Of a stretch of 52,608 nucleotides of DNA, positions 1-8,286 are shown piece after piece. The notes below the pieces were generated by a model, which saw only the letters and a program-made list of their open reading frames with translations, did not search any database and had not been told where the DNA came from. Position 1 is the stretch's first letter. Each line of letters opens with the position of its first letter. The stretch is from a virus. The stretch covers positions 1-52,608 of IMG/VR virus record IMGVR_UViG_3300027896_000058, one strand, 5' to 3'. Both the position numbers and the translations under genes were made by a program.

Positions 1-207
1 GTCGGCCGGCAGGTCAGGGAAGTCAATCGTCTGCGGAACAGGTGCAACCCTATCCGAAGGTGGCGGGGTCTCCAAGGGAACCGGCGCAGGGGCAACAGGG
101 GCCGGAGCCACTGGAGCCGCAGGAGTTACAGGAGGAGGAGTGCTGAGCGGATGGTTCATTATCTTTGCCATCACGCCCTTGTTGAGATCACTTAACTGAT
201 TTGCCAT
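1..207 (-). CDS. Probable scaffolding protein, N-terminal fragment (runs off left edge)
   Basis: The minus-strand frame opens at ATG 205-207, beginning MANQLSDLNKG, behind the purine-rich stretch AAGGTAAAG, and stays open to base 1 (69 codons). After about 18 residues it becomes a Pro/Ala/Val linker. It overlaps the end of the 188-577 gene by 20 nt. Its C-terminal remainder appears to be the ORF entering the right edge (51653-52608), which has a similarly Pro-rich start followed by coiled coil and lies just before the capsid gene, the usual place for a scaffold. The direct join is off by one base. The scaffold role is inferred from position and composition; no catalytic motif is visible. Confidence 0.6.
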   Translation of the reverse strand, partial: MANQLSDLNKGVMAKIMNHPLSTPPPVTPAAPVAPAPVAPAPVPLETPPPSDRVAPVPQTIDFPDLPAD

Positions 208-577
208 TCTTTACCTTGCCTTTCTTGTCTTTCGTTTCTTCCTTCTTGCCGTTCAATTCTGCCTGTTCCTTTGCCATGATCGCCATCGCTCCGAAGTCCT
301 CGACAGGTTCTTCAAACACTGCCAGGTCTCCAGCATCTTGCAGGTTCGTGAGGATGTCGATGACCTCCCACTTGCCGAGCGCAATGCCGTAGAGTATAGG
401 AGCCGCGTGGTTGGGATCTACGTTTCCGAAACTGACCTTCTCGATACGAGGATCCGGCGGGCGCATGCAACTTGTCTTTGCAACGTCCATCAACGCCGCC
501 CATACGCCCGACCGAATCATCTTGCCGTACTCATCCATCAGCGCCCTGTTGCTGATGAATTCCTTGACCGTCATCAT
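188..577 (-). CDS. Hypothetical protein between portal and scaffold
   Basis: This 129-aa protein starts MMTVKEF behind a good AAGGAGAA ribosome site and lies 12 nt after the portal stop. It is soluble, with an Ala/Met-rich middle and a very charged Lys/Glu tail (residues about 105-129). I recognise no family. A small acidic-to-basic protein between portal and scaffold is common in podoviruses, so it probably belongs to head assembly, but that rests on position only. Its stop overlaps the next gene's start region, which suggests translational coupling. Confidence 0.75.
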   Translation of the reverse strand: MMTVKEFISNRALMDEYGKMIRSGVWAALMDVAKTSCMRPPDPRIEKVSFGNVDPNHAAPILYGIALGKWEVIDILTNLQDAGDLAVFEEPVEDFGAMAIMAKEQAELNGKKEETKDKKGKVKNGKSVK

Positions 578-589
578 TCTTGATTCTCC

Positions 590-2914
590 TTATTGTTTCC
601 TGTTCTTGGACTGCATGTCGCGAAGCTTCTGGCTTGTGATGGCATCTTTTAAACCCATCATATGCTGTGTCTTAGCTTCCCTGATCTGCTGTTGATTCTG
701 TTCCTTCATGATCGACACCTTCATGTCTGAATCAATCTTCGCCAGCTTCACCTTGAGATCCGGATCTTCAGTGCCTTGCTGAGCCTGCTGGATGGCTTGC
801 TGTTGATCCTGCTGATCCTTCTGGCGTTGTTGCTGGATCTGCTGGAAGTCCCGAGCGATACGCATGTACACCTTTGCGAACTGGTGAAGCTCTTTGATGT
901 ACTCTTTGTACTCATTGGCCCGGGCCGGATCTTCCTTCATCGCGTCAATATGTTGCGAGAAGTGAGGCATAGCAACCTGCAATACAGGGAAGATCTTCTC
1001 TACTGGTTCGCCCTGTCCCTGCATGTATGCTTCGATCATCGGCTTGATAAGCTCGCTATGCGTAAGGCAATGGATAACGTGCATCTGATCCACGCCGACG
1101 ATAGAGTCCACGCCCATCTTGAAGAAGTTATTCTCCATGGTGGCAATGACATGCTCGTTCGTGGGGATCATGTTCCTGTTGGTGAAGGACAGATACTCCT
1201 CTGCCTTCTTGACTCCAACGCGAACCATGAGCCAGTCAAACATAGCGGCCTTCTTGCCTTTCTCGTCCATGTACGGAGCAAGGCTAAGAGTCTCGTTCGT
1301 TACCATGTGAGCATAGGCAGGAGATCCGTATCCAATGGCGCGTGTTGCTGTCACGTTCCAGTTGTCTACGTTCCTGAGAAGCTCCATCGGAATTCCGTCT
1401 TCCTTGCACCGGCTTATGAACTTCTCTCGCTCTTCGTATCCATCGCTTACCGTTGTCCAGTTCGGGCTAAGGATCCTGCGAACGATCTCTTTGTAGAGCT
1501 GATCAAGATGGATGTAATAGAGGTCGATCTCTGAATGTTCAAGCCGGTATTCCCGCATGAACTTCATCTTTGATTCACCGAGAGTCTGTGACTCCTTGGC
1601 GCCTGGAGCGTCGATCACTTCCGGCCTGTCAGTTCCTACGTTGTGAGACATGCCTCCATCAATGATCTGGGCCACTTCAATAAGGGGCTTTACGTTCGGG
1701 GACATGCCGTTCGGAACAGCAGTGAATCCTTTCTCGATTACGGTGAACGCTCCAACCCTCATCATCTTCATCTTGTTGATCGAGGAAGAGTCCGAGTCGC
1801 CTTGAAAGACCATCGAAGCGCCAAGCATAGCGCCATCAACAGCAGAGTTCTTCATCCTATTCGTCACGACACCGGACGCATAGATCTTCTGTCCAAGCCC
1901 CTTGACTGAATGGAACTCACCATCACCAACGTCAGACATGAAGAAGTTGATGAACCTCTGCATGTTCTGATAACGGTTCAGCTTCTTGTACAGGAACTCG
2001 TTGTCTGCTTCTTCCGAGGTGGCAATGTAATGGGAGATCTTGCCGTCATATTCTTTGACCATCAGGTGATGAACATAGATCGGATCACATACCCCGTAGG
2101 AGTAATAGTAATCGTTGTTCTTAATCATCTGCTGGACTTCTTCGTACTGCGAGGTGGAGTACTGTCCATCCTTCGGCTGGATCGTTCTGTTCGCACGAAG
2201 CAGGGAAAGCTTGATGAGATCAGTATCCCATCCATCCTTCTTCGATGCCGCTTCCTTCTCAGGTGTGGCTATACGTGCATACAGTTCATGCGCCCTGTAC
2301 TTGTGCTTGATGCAAACCATTTCGAGTGTGTCGATGGAAGCGTCAGCATCGTTAGGGACAAGGATAGATCCATGCTTCAGTCCTCTGAACTTCCAGGTTA
2401 TCTCGTCAGGGAAGTAGACAGGTCCGACTCCGAACTTGACCATCTCCGACTGGTGCAACTGCATGTTGAACATGAAGCCGTTCCATCCCCTAAGCATCTC
2501 ATCGAGTCGCGTAGAGAATAAACGGCCATAATCCATGTTCGTGTTCTGAGGATCAGTGACCTCAGATGCGACCTCAGCAAGACAAGGAACGTTGGTGAGC
2601 AGGGTATAATAGGAGGTTTTCCTCGCATCGATATGACCTTCGGCATCGCGGAAGTTGACGTTACTCCGATGACCCTGCCCGAGTCTCTTCAACTCATCGG
2701 GATCATACGGAGGGTTCCCGTCGATCAAGCCCTGAACCATCGCTCGTTTCTTTGCACGAACGTCGTCCATCTCACGCATCTTGTCGATTACGGAACGCGC
2801 TGCAACCATGTCCTTTATACGGGACTTTGGTGCATTGCCGTCAACATCCGTTGTCTGCAGTCCAACGATATTTATATTATGCTCGGCGTTAACCTTGTCT
2901 GCTGTGATCGTCAT
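590..2914 (-). CDS. Portal protein
   Basis: A 774-aa protein, in the size range of the long podovirus portals (P22 and N4 type) rather than the roughly 535-aa T7 type. It would form the dodecameric ring at the packaging vertex. The N-terminal part (about 75-110) has the QGHRSNVNFRDAEG-like region typical of portal wing/clip segments. The C-terminal 90 residues are strongly Gln/Lys-rich and helical, fitting the barrel or a long tail helix. It lies four genes after the large terminase and before the scaffold, the classic packaging-to-head order. The start ATG at 2912-2914 abuts the stop of the upstream gene. No catalytic residues are expected. The family assignment rests on length, composition and order. 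Confidence 0.85.
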   Translation of the reverse strand: MTITADKVNAEHNINIVGLQTTDVDGNAPKSRIKDMVAARSVIDKMREMDDVRAKKRAMVQGLIDGNPPYDPDELKRLGQGHRSNVNFRDAEGHIDARKTSYYTLLTNVPCLAEVASEVTDPQNTNMDYGRLFSTRLDEMLRGWNGFMFNMQLHQSEMVKFGVGPVYFPDEITWKFRGLKHGSILVPNDADASIDTLEMVCIKHKYRAHELYARIATPEKEAASKKDGWDTDLIKLSLLRANRTIQPKDGQYSTSQYEEVQQMIKNNDYYYSYGVCDPIYVHHLMVKEYDGKISHYIATSEEADNEFLYKKLNRYQNMQRFINFFMSDVGDGEFHSVKGLGQKIYASGVVTNRMKNSAVDGAMLGASMVFQGDSDSSSINKMKMMRVGAFTVIEKGFTAVPNGMSPNVKPLIEVAQIIDGGMSHNVGTDRPEVIDAPGAKESQTLGESKMKFMREYRLEHSEIDLYYIHLDQLYKEIVRRILSPNWTTVSDGYEEREKFISRCKEDGIPMELLRNVDNWNVTATRAIGYGSPAYAHMVTNETLSLAPYMDEKGKKAAMFDWLMVRVGVKKAEEYLSFTNRNMIPTNEHVIATMENNFFKMGVDSIVGVDQMHVIHCLTHSELIKPMIEAYMQGQGEPVEKIFPVLQVAMPHFSQHIDAMKEDPARANEYKEYIKELHQFAKVYMRIARDFQQIQQQRQKDQQDQQQAIQQAQQGTEDPDLKVKLAKIDSDMKVSIMKEQNQQQIREAKTQHMMGLKDAITSQKLRDMQSKNRKQ

Positions 2915-3370
2915 TTAGAATGCTTCTTTCTTTTTCCCGCCTTGGGCGTCGATGGCATCCATTACCAACTTCTTCCTCAACTCGCGTGTTGCGCCGAAGG
3001 GGAACTTGATCTTGATGTCATGGACTCTCATTAATTCCTTCAACTCTTTCGCCTCACTGATGTCTGCCTGCTGAGCCTTCGTGCCTATCTTCGCCTCTGC
3101 GTTTGGCTCCGACTTCTCTGCCGAGGATCCTTCGATCATGCGCCTGACGATACCGGCTATCTGCATGGGCTTGCGCGCCATGTCTGCCTGGAGATCGTCG
3201 ATTGCTGATTCAAACGTCTTGCCCTTACCTGAAGCAGATGTCGCCCAGATGCGACCATCCCTGTCTGCTGTCTCTGACTGCACGAGTACTATCGTTTCTG
3301 CGTCGCTCTCCATGATTGTGACCATGAGAGGAATCTTGAGGTTCGATACTTTGTTGCCGTTCTTTGCCAT
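2915..3370 (-). CDS. Hypothetical protein in packaging operon, KEAF C-terminus
   Basis: 151 aa, starting MAKNGNK behind AAAGGG; an in-frame start 24 nt upstream is possible but has a poorer site. The first 70 residues look like a compact beta-rich domain, followed by a charged linker and a helical end. It ends in KKKEAF immediately before the portal start. The role is unknown. It sits between a Cys-rich protein and the portal and may be a small head or packaging accessory. The terminal EAF recalls several early proteins in this genome. Confidence 0.7.
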   Translation of the reverse strand: MAKNGNKVSNLKIPLMVTIMESDAETIVLVQSETADRDGRIWATSASGKGKTFESAIDDLQADMARKPMQIAGIVRRMIEGSSAEKSEPNAEAKIGTKAQQADISEAKELKELMRVHDIKIKFPFGATRELRKKLVMDAIDAQGGKKKEAF

Positions 3371-3372
3371 TG

Positions 3373-3957
3373 TTATTGCCCTTTCAACCAGCACTTATCG
3401 GGACACTTTGACAAGGCGGCCCCCAACACCTTCGATAGAACTTCTATCTCTGTGAACACCGCGAACTCGTTCATGATCCCTGTGCTTGAACACGCCTGCA
3501 GGTCAGCACTCTGCGGAACAGAACAGCCGGCCATCATCTCCGCCTTGATTGCCCTGACACCACGGCAGGATGAACAGCCAGTAAAAGAAACGTTGTTGGC
3601 GCATGACACGCAGATCTTTGCGCGCCGGATAGCCTCTGTCTTCGATACCTTGGCTCGATCCTTGCCGGCCTTGTAGACTGCAATGGTCCGGTTGACCGTG
3701 TTCGCTGCGAACATATGAGGCCCGCCGGAGAGCCTTGCATTCTCGTCCTCGCAGATCCCGTAAGGCATCTTGGTGCAAAGCCAGTCCTCTACGATGACGG
3801 CCATGTCCTTGACGTCGAGCTTGTTCGCGGATCTGTGAGCAATGACAGCCTTCACAAGATCGCCCATGTTCATCGCATTGAAGTGAAAGCCTGTGTCTTT
3901 GTCTGTGTAGTGGAACGATCCTGGAGGAGCCGTGTTCGTCTTTATTAACTTGAGCAT
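3373..3957 (-). CDS. Cysteine-rich protein with MLKLIKTNTAPPG N-terminus
   Basis: 194 aa. The N-terminal 60 residues (PPG, then a TDKDTG-like turn and HRSANK) resemble a small domain seen in other phage packaging-region proteins. The C-terminal half carries CVSC (116-119), CSSC (128-131), Cys145, Cys156 and a final C-x3-C (184, 188), which suggests one or two metal sites. The start has a good GGAG site. The end of the HNH gene overlaps its first codons in another frame. The first 13 residues are nearly identical to those of the HNH protein upstream although the codons differ. Function unknown; DNA or metal binding is inference. Confidence 0.75.
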   Translation of the reverse strand: MLKLIKTNTAPPGSFHYTDKDTGFHFNAMNMGDLVKAVIAHRSANKLDVKDMAVIVEDWLCTKMPYGICEDENARLSGGPHMFAANTVNRTIAVYKAGKDRAKVSKTEAIRRAKICVSCANNVSFTGCSSCRGVRAIKAEMMAGCSVPQSADLQACSSTGIMNEFAVFTEIEVLSKVLGAALSKCPDKCWLKGQ

Positions 3958-4478
3958 TTCAATTTCTCCAAAGCCGAAACAACAAGTTTCAATTCTGCAA
4001 GACTGGCATTATTTTTTATAGTATTCGCCTTGTATGATATGACCCAAATGTTGTCCTTGGTGTATCCCTTTTTGTTATCTATTCTGTCTATTGTAGGAGA
4101 TCCATCATGTGGCTTTCCTGTGCCAACAGATATAGGTATTCCCAGAACAGGGCAAAAAAGAGGAATGATTATGTCGGAAAGCTCTATGTCTATATCAAGC
4201 CAATTAGCCTTTGCTCTTACTTTTGCATGATGAAGCATCTTAAATTCTGGATGTTCAGCATGCCTTTTTTTCTTGTATGCAACTATATCAGGCCTTCTAT
4301 GAAAATCTTTTGGTCTATGAGCCTTTGAGTAATCATACCCACATGATCTGCACCATCTGTTTAGTTTATCTTTCTTACTATTATCGACAGAGAAAAAAGA
4401 AACATGAAGAGTGGCTTTGCATCTCTTGCAGATTTTATATCCAGGCGGTGCGGTATTTGGTTTGATTAGCTTCAACAT
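3945..4478 (-). CDS. HNH homing-type endonuclease, probable insertion
   Basis: 177 aa. After MLKLIKPNTAPPG come two zinc-knuckle pairs (Cys17/20 and Cys43/46), then a basic helical region. The C-terminal nuclease block follows: CPVLG (109-113), SPTIDRIDN (127-135) and NIWVIS with a following Asn, the signature of free-standing phage HNH endonucleases. Its base composition is visibly more AT-rich than both neighbours. It sits exactly between terminase and the 3373-3957 gene, and its last codons overlap that gene's start. It is best explained as a mobile endonuclease that inserted at the 5' end of the downstream gene. The family is fairly certain; the homing behaviour is inferred. Confidence 0.85.
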   Translation of the reverse strand: MLKLIKPNTAPPGYKICKRCKATLHVSFFSVDNSKKDKLNRWCRSCGYDYSKAHRPKDFHRRPDIVAYKKKRHAEHPEFKMLHHAKVRAKANWLDIDIELSDIIIPLFCPVLGIPISVGTGKPHDGSPTIDRIDNKKGYTKDNIWVISYKANTIKNNASLAELKLVVSALEKLKCSS

Positions 4479-4494
4479 GGCCTATATGTTCCCA

Positions 4495-6207
4495 TTAAAA
4501 TATTGAGTCGGTCAAGTAGCTTTTGTCCGACGAGTCAACGTCATACATCTGCAACTCTTCATCAGATGTACCGGATTCCCTCATGTCTCGGGTCGTGAAC
4601 CTTGAACCCGGGATAGTTCCAAACCTCCTTCTTGCAACCTCAAGAACCATCGTTGCCGCGTCAGCCTTGTTCGGACTGGCGCCCGTCCTCATCCTCATCT
4701 CATGCTTCGTTTCAACGCAGATCTTCTGCTTTGAATTGTCCATCATCCTCGACACGAACTCGACAATGGTATCATCATCTATCCCGAAGATCTGGCCATG
4801 GATAGCAAACTTCCTCATCGAATACCAAAGCTCAGTGATCTTGTTCTGATAGATGTCACATCCCCTGCGCTCATCATTGTCCTCAACCTTGAAGTCTGAA
4901 GCCGCGCCGCCGCACTGGATTCGAAGGATCTGCGAGTTCCATTCGTGCTCAAGGATAGAGGCAAAGGCTGTCTGCGTGCCTGAGCAATCGAGGCCCAGGT
5001 TCTGAGGCGTGACATGGTACTTGCCGCAAAGGTCAATGATCTGCCTTGCGAGATCGTACTCAAGGGTAGTGCCAGCCGATACCTTGAGCCGGATGTTTAT
5101 CGCAGGGGAGAAGTAGATCCCAACGAGTCCAGACCGGAGGATCCCGACCTTCGCGTGCTGCATGATTGCCGCATCTCCACCGGTTGTGAAGGCCGGATCG
5201 ACTGCCGCTATGTCTACCTGCGCTCCTGACCAGACTGGTTTCTCCTGCATCTTGTGTTGGACTGCGAAGCTTTCGGAGAAGATTGATTGGGATACACCGT
5301 CAGGGCAAACGAATCCTATACGCTGACTCCAGAATCTCGGGCTATCTTCTCCTGGATCTTTTCGCATCGCATCAATTTGCGAAGTGTTAAGCATGAAGAA
5401 GAAACGTTCGGGGTCATCGACTCCAGGACTTTTTCTACCGTCAAAGAACAGGGTCTTGCCCTTTTCAGTTTCCCATTCTTCATCCTCTGTGGAAATAGAA
5501 TCCCATCCATGCTTGGGTTTACTCGCACGCCCAAGCGGGTCCATTCGAGAGACTGGGTTTCCCATGCCAAGGAATTTTGCTTCCTTACCTGTTGACAAGT
5601 TATCAAACGCTTCGACCGCGGCTTGCCGTGTGGCTTGCATCTCGTCAATGATAAGACAGTTGTAAGTGTTATGCACACCGACGATGTTTCCGACTGCTTC
5701 TTCAACGGTTCCTTTCTGAACAGCAATACCGAAGATTCCGTTACGACTGTTCTCATCGCCAAGGATGATGGCAAACTTGGTTGCGTAATGGATCCCGGGA
5801 AAGCCAGGAACCATACGATGATACTTCAAGATGTCATTCCAGATGCGGCGTTCCAGCATCTTTCCCGTAGTTGAGCAGATCGTGATAGAAGTCTCTGATG
5901 GCGCACTGAGCCAATGTACCAGAGCAATGACAGCCGCATCTGCGGACTTGCCCACGCTCGACGGCCCCCACCATGTCTGGAAATCGTAGGCACACCAAGC
6001 CTTTACCCGCCTCACCGTCCACTTGCTTATGATGTGACCCTTGCCCCCGTTCGGCATCTTCTCCGGCCAGAGTGCCTCGATCACGTTCATCATGTGCTTC
6101 CATTTGGGAGTCTCCTTGTCGGTGAGGTTATAGTTGCGGTAGCACCAAAGGCTTATCGTATGCGGGTGAGTGTCGTCAGGGAAGTTGGTTCCATGGGCCT
6201 TGATCAT
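4495..6207 (-). CDS. terL: Terminase large subunit
   Basis: 570 aa. It is the ATPase and nuclease that drives DNA into the prohead through the portal. Visible motifs are Walker A GPSSVGKS (81-88), Walker B with catalytic acid CLIIDE (184-189), a coupling segment around GMGNP (214-218), and the RNase-H-like nuclease acids: AVDPAF (Asp337), LGLDCSG (Asp407) and NKADAA (Asp516). Length and motif order are normal for the family, so it looks active. The start overlaps the stop of the upstream-transcribed membrane protein (ATGA). A divergent small-subunit-like gene lies at 9212-9778 rather than next to it. Confidence 0.95.
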   Translation of the reverse strand: MIKAHGTNFPDDTHPHTISLWCYRNYNLTDKETPKWKHMMNVIEALWPEKMPNGGKGHIISKWTVRRVKAWCAYDFQTWWGPSSVGKSADAAVIALVHWLSAPSETSITICSTTGKMLERRIWNDILKYHRMVPGFPGIHYATKFAIILGDENSRNGIFGIAVQKGTVEEAVGNIVGVHNTYNCLIIDEMQATRQAAVEAFDNLSTGKEAKFLGMGNPVSRMDPLGRASKPKHGWDSISTEDEEWETEKGKTLFFDGRKSPGVDDPERFFFMLNTSQIDAMRKDPGEDSPRFWSQRIGFVCPDGVSQSIFSESFAVQHKMQEKPVWSGAQVDIAAVDPAFTTGGDAAIMQHAKVGILRSGLVGIYFSPAINIRLKVSAGTTLEYDLARQIIDLCGKYHVTPQNLGLDCSGTQTAFASILEHEWNSQILRIQCGGAASDFKVEDNDERRGCDIYQNKITELWYSMRKFAIHGQIFGIDDDTIVEFVSRMMDNSKQKICVETKHEMRMRTGASPNKADAATMVLEVARRRFGTIPGSRFTTRDMRESGTSDEELQMYDVDSSDKSYLTDSIF

Positions 6208-6473
6208 AATCCGAACTTCCTCTCAAGACAACTCTCCATGAAGCTCTGAGCCCCTGCAACGGCCAGAATGAGCAAAGGGATATCAAGGCCTGCCTTGAGC
6301 ATAATAATCGTTCCTAGAGCCATCCAGACCCCTGTACAGTGCGGACAAGAGAGGAGCGCTGTGTACCTCAGAGAGAGCGCGCGCACCCTACTCATTGCTG
6401 AGAAAGGCCCCTCGTCGGTACACAGCAAGATAGTCAGCCTGTAGCAAGCAAGCGAACATATCAAAACATCCAT
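6204..6473 (-). CDS. DUF1360-like small membrane protein
   Basis: 89 aa when started at MDVLICSL, which has a clear GGGGAG site; a longer frame upstream lacks support. The pattern of a leading hydrophobic helix, RLT, TDEGPF, an arginine-rich stretch, then CPHC-GVW and two more hydrophobic helices matches the DUF1360-type membrane proteins frequent in phage packaging regions. The CPHC pair could bind metal. It overlaps the terminase start by 4 nt, so it is co-translated with terminase. The function is not established for the family. Confidence 0.75.
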   Translation of the reverse strand: MDVLICSLACYRLTILLCTDEGPFSAMSRVRALSLRYTALLSCPHCTGVWMALGTIIMLKAGLDIPLLILAVAGAQSFMESCLERKFGL

Positions 6474-6481
6474 GACTCCCC

Positions 6482-6583
6482 CTACCTGTCTATGCAGATC
6501 ATCCCAAGCACAAGCGAGAATGCCATCCCCATCACAAACCCCCAGATGAATATCTCGATAGGAGGCAATGAAAGTATAAACAT
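6482..6583 (-). CDS. Possible 33-aa single-span membrane peptide
   Basis: A short frame starting MFILSLPPIEIF and ending at TAG 6482-6484. It is almost wholly hydrophobic (one membrane helix) with IDR at the end. The start lies 3 nt beyond the stop of the 6587-7156 gene, so it could be translated by coupling, and the next gene's ribosome site follows at once. It fills the gap between the two neighbouring genes exactly. Evidence is limited to composition and packing. Confidence 0.4.
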   Translation of the reverse strand: MFILSLPPIEIFIWGFVMGMAFSLVLGMICIDR

Positions 6584-6586
6584 AGA

Positions 6587-7156
6587 TCACCCAGGAAACT
6601 TGACCGTGTTCTCACCACTCACATCACCGACCTGCTCAGGCTTGCTCATCCCCTCGATCTGTATATTCTGAGCCATTGCCCTGTTCTGTATATCGCACAT
6701 CCCGCAGTGCTGCATACTCCCAACCTTGGGTTGCTTGTCCTCAGGGATCTTCAACCACTCCTGTTCAGTCAACTGGATCGTGTGACCACACATCAACTGC
6801 AGGGTCATACTCTTCCGCTGGGGATGCTTGATAATATGCACAAGCTTCCTGAATGCCGTCTGGATACCGAGCTCCTCGTTGCGAGCCTGAGCACTTGCCT
6901 GCTTCTCGTGATGCTCTGCAAACTCATCTACCCAATGAGCCGACACGTCCAGGAACATCTGGTCATCAATCTCTTCCCATCCTTCAGCGTGCTTCTCCTC
7001 ACTGCCAACTGCGCGGAGAGCAGGTAAGCTTCCTCGGATATTCACCTCTCCAATCAACGTGTCCCCGAACACCTTCGTCGTAAGCCGACCGGCAACGAAC
7101 ATCACCATTGCCTGAGATCCCTTGAACCCGTAACACTTGCCTGCTTCAAACTTCAT
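6587..7156 (-). CDS. Hypothetical soluble protein with CxxC
   Basis: 189 aa, starting MKFEAGKCYGFKG behind GGGAGG. The first 60 residues look like a small beta barrel. The middle (70-110) is charged and helical. A CGH ... HCGMC segment (about 135-167) may bind metal. No recognised family. It is the second gene of the leftward late block, so it may be expressed before the bulk of the structural genes. Confidence is in the coding call only. Confidence 0.7.
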   Translation of the reverse strand: MKFEAGKCYGFKGSQAMVMFVAGRLTTKVFGDTLIGEVNIRGSLPALRAVGSEEKHAEGWEEIDDQMFLDVSAHWVDEFAEHHEKQASAQARNEELGIQTAFRKLVHIIKHPQRKSMTLQLMCGHTIQLTEQEWLKIPEDKQPKVGSMQHCGMCDIQNRAMAQNIQIEGMSKPEQVGDVSGENTVKFPG

Positions 7157-7172
7157 TGCCGTTCCCCTCCCT

Positions 7173-7370
7173 TTACTTCTTGCTTCCAAACCGAGCCTTA
7201 ACCGCTTCCGCTACCATGTCCCTCTGCCTGCCTACCTTCACCCCAAGCTTCTGCATCCCCTTCAACCTCTCCATCGCCATAGGATCATACTTCACCCCAA
7301 CCTTAACCACCGGCTTCTCCTGATCCACCTCAGGGAAGTCCACATCCACATCTACCTTGCCTTTTCCCAT
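7173..7370 (-). CDS. Small hypothetical protein, first gene of the leftward block
   Basis: 65 aa from MGKGKVDVDVDFPE, chosen because GAAAGG lies at proper spacing; an upstream extension would include the leader hairpin. The N-terminus is acidic with alternating Val/Asp, and the C-terminal half is a basic helix (Lys/Arg/Met-rich). Unknown function. It could be a small DNA-binding or assembly protein. It is the first gene after the divergent control region. Confidence 0.65.
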   Translation of the reverse strand: MGKGKVDVDVDFPEVDQEKPVVKVGVKYDPMAMERLKGMQKLGVKVGRQRDMVAEAVKARFGSKK

Positions 7371-7389
7371 ATTGTCCTTTCCGTACACC

Positions 7390-7440
7390 CGCAAAACGAA
7401 AGTGAGCCCAGACACGAACACCCGTTCGCCGGACTCACTT
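7390..7440 (-). promoter_or_regulatory. Leader hairpin of the late block, attenuator-like
   Basis: On the minus strand AAGTGAGTCC (7440-7431) pairs with GGGCTCACTT (7409-7400) over 10 bp with one G-T. An inner CGAAC/GTTCG stem (7428-7424 with 7419-7415) lies in the loop. The base is followed by TCGTTTTGC and, within 20-30 nt, by the ribosome site of the first late gene. It resembles an intrinsic terminator with a weak U tract placed in a 5' leader, so it could be an antitermination or attenuation point. Confidence 0.45.
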
Positions 7441-7558
7441 CCTTCGTACTGCGGACATGTACACCATCCATTCCTCAATGTTGTTGAGATACAGTACCTC
7501 TTACCAATGCCGACACACTACACCATTCCACGAGGGATGTCAAATCCCCGACACGGAC

Positions 7559-7613
7559 GGACAAATTCAACACGGAATAATTCATTTTGTCCACCGCGTG
7601 ACAAACCTATAAT
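7559..7613 (+). promoter_or_regulatory. Candidate promoter with overlapping inverted repeat
   Basis: A perfect TATAAT at 7608-7613 lies 15-17 nt after the TTTTGTCC segment (7585-7592). That segment is also the right arm of the 7-bp inverted repeat GGACAAA (7559-7565) / TTTGTCC (7586-7592). The -35 match is weak. The layout suits a regulated rightward promoter whose operator covers the -35 region, feeding the 8030-9071 operon. Evidence is motif-level only. Confidence 0.3.
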
Positions 7614-7933
7614 TTCATTGGGGTTTTTGGAAAATTACCAGAGGGAAGCGAAGTCACTGCGAAACCACTTTTCGCTTTCAGCGAAGCCGGTTTTAGCACC
7701 TTTAGTTTTTTAGAGATTTATAATATGAAGCTCGTGGATATATTGATCTATGTGGTGGGTCTTCCCTGTGTGGCTACTGACCCTCCCGGTAGGGTGGGGT
7801 GGGTGGATCGTGTGGGGATAAGCATCCTTTTAATTCCTGCCTTGTGCGTGTGTACCCGCACTCACTACGCTCGTGCTACGTTCTCTGCATCGTGTCCACT
7901 CACACACACTCTACACTAGCACACACGCACATA

Positions 7934-7970
7934 TGCACTCACTTCATATCCCAAGTCTTATGTTCTTTCT
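7934..7970 (+). repeat. Leader repeat, copy A
   Basis: A 37-nt segment containing CACTTCATATCCCAAGTCTT recurs with only a few changes at 10400-10437. Both copies lie 46-60 nt before the first ribosome site of a rightward operon. They are followed by pyrimidine-rich TTCTTTCT tracts. It is probably a shared promoter or 5' leader element; nothing like it is seen before internal genes. Confidence 0.6.
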
Positions 7971-8029
7971 CTTACATCTTCTTTCGGAGATGGGAGCAAG
8001 AGCTAACGCAGTAACTAGGAGTCCAACAC

Positions 8030-8278
8030 ATGAACAACGATACAACCAACACCCAGGACGAACGCGTGCTCTTGATGACAGGCGCACCTGTCGAGTACAA
8101 GACCAAGGCTGGCAAGCCGGGAGTCATCTTCCCGATGTCGTTCAACATCGATGAGCTGATCAAGCTCAAAGGGTCAGGCATGAGCGTAATCGCTCAGGTT
8201 TGCGCGGACGGTAAGTTGAGAATCAACGCTCAGCCAACACGTCAGCGGACAGCAAGTAAGTTCACGTCTGTAGCGTGA
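8030..8278 (+). CDS. Hypothetical early protein
   Basis: 82 aa, with an AGGAG site 12 nt before ATG. The sequence runs from a polar N-terminus to a compact beta-rich core (about 20-65) and a basic end. No family is recognised. It is alone between the leader repeat and a strong terminator (8287-8317), so it forms a single-gene first transcription unit. That suits a strongly expressed early product. Confidence 0.7.
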   Translation: MNNDTTNTQDERVLLMTGAPVEYKTKAGKPGVIFPMSFNIDELIKLKGSGMSVIAQVCADGKLRINAQPTRQRTASKFTSVA

Positions 8279-8286
8279 GAAATCAG

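Larger units (their letters stand above)
7441..8029. other. Divergent intergenic control region
   Basis: About 590 nt without a convincing gene. It separates the leftward late block from the first rightward operon. It holds the inverted repeat GGACAAA/TTTGTCC (7559-7592), two TATAAT boxes (7608-7613 and 7719-7724), a TTCGCT/AGCGAA hairpin inside an AAACC/GGTTT stem near 7660-7695, a four-tract G-rich segment (7792-7816) and a leader element repeated at 10400. A 64-codon frame at 7725-7919 has no ribosome site and looks spurious. Confidence 0.6.

Noticed and set aside
776-1534. 252-codon frame on the plus strand within the portal gene
   Set aside because: It mirrors the portal coding strand, has no ribosome site, and its residues (Leu/Asp/His-rich) are typical of an antisense shadow.
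7725-7919. 64-codon frame in the divergent region
   Set aside because: No ribosome site, odd composition (Cys/Thr/His-rich, G-rich DNA) and it overlaps the leader structures.
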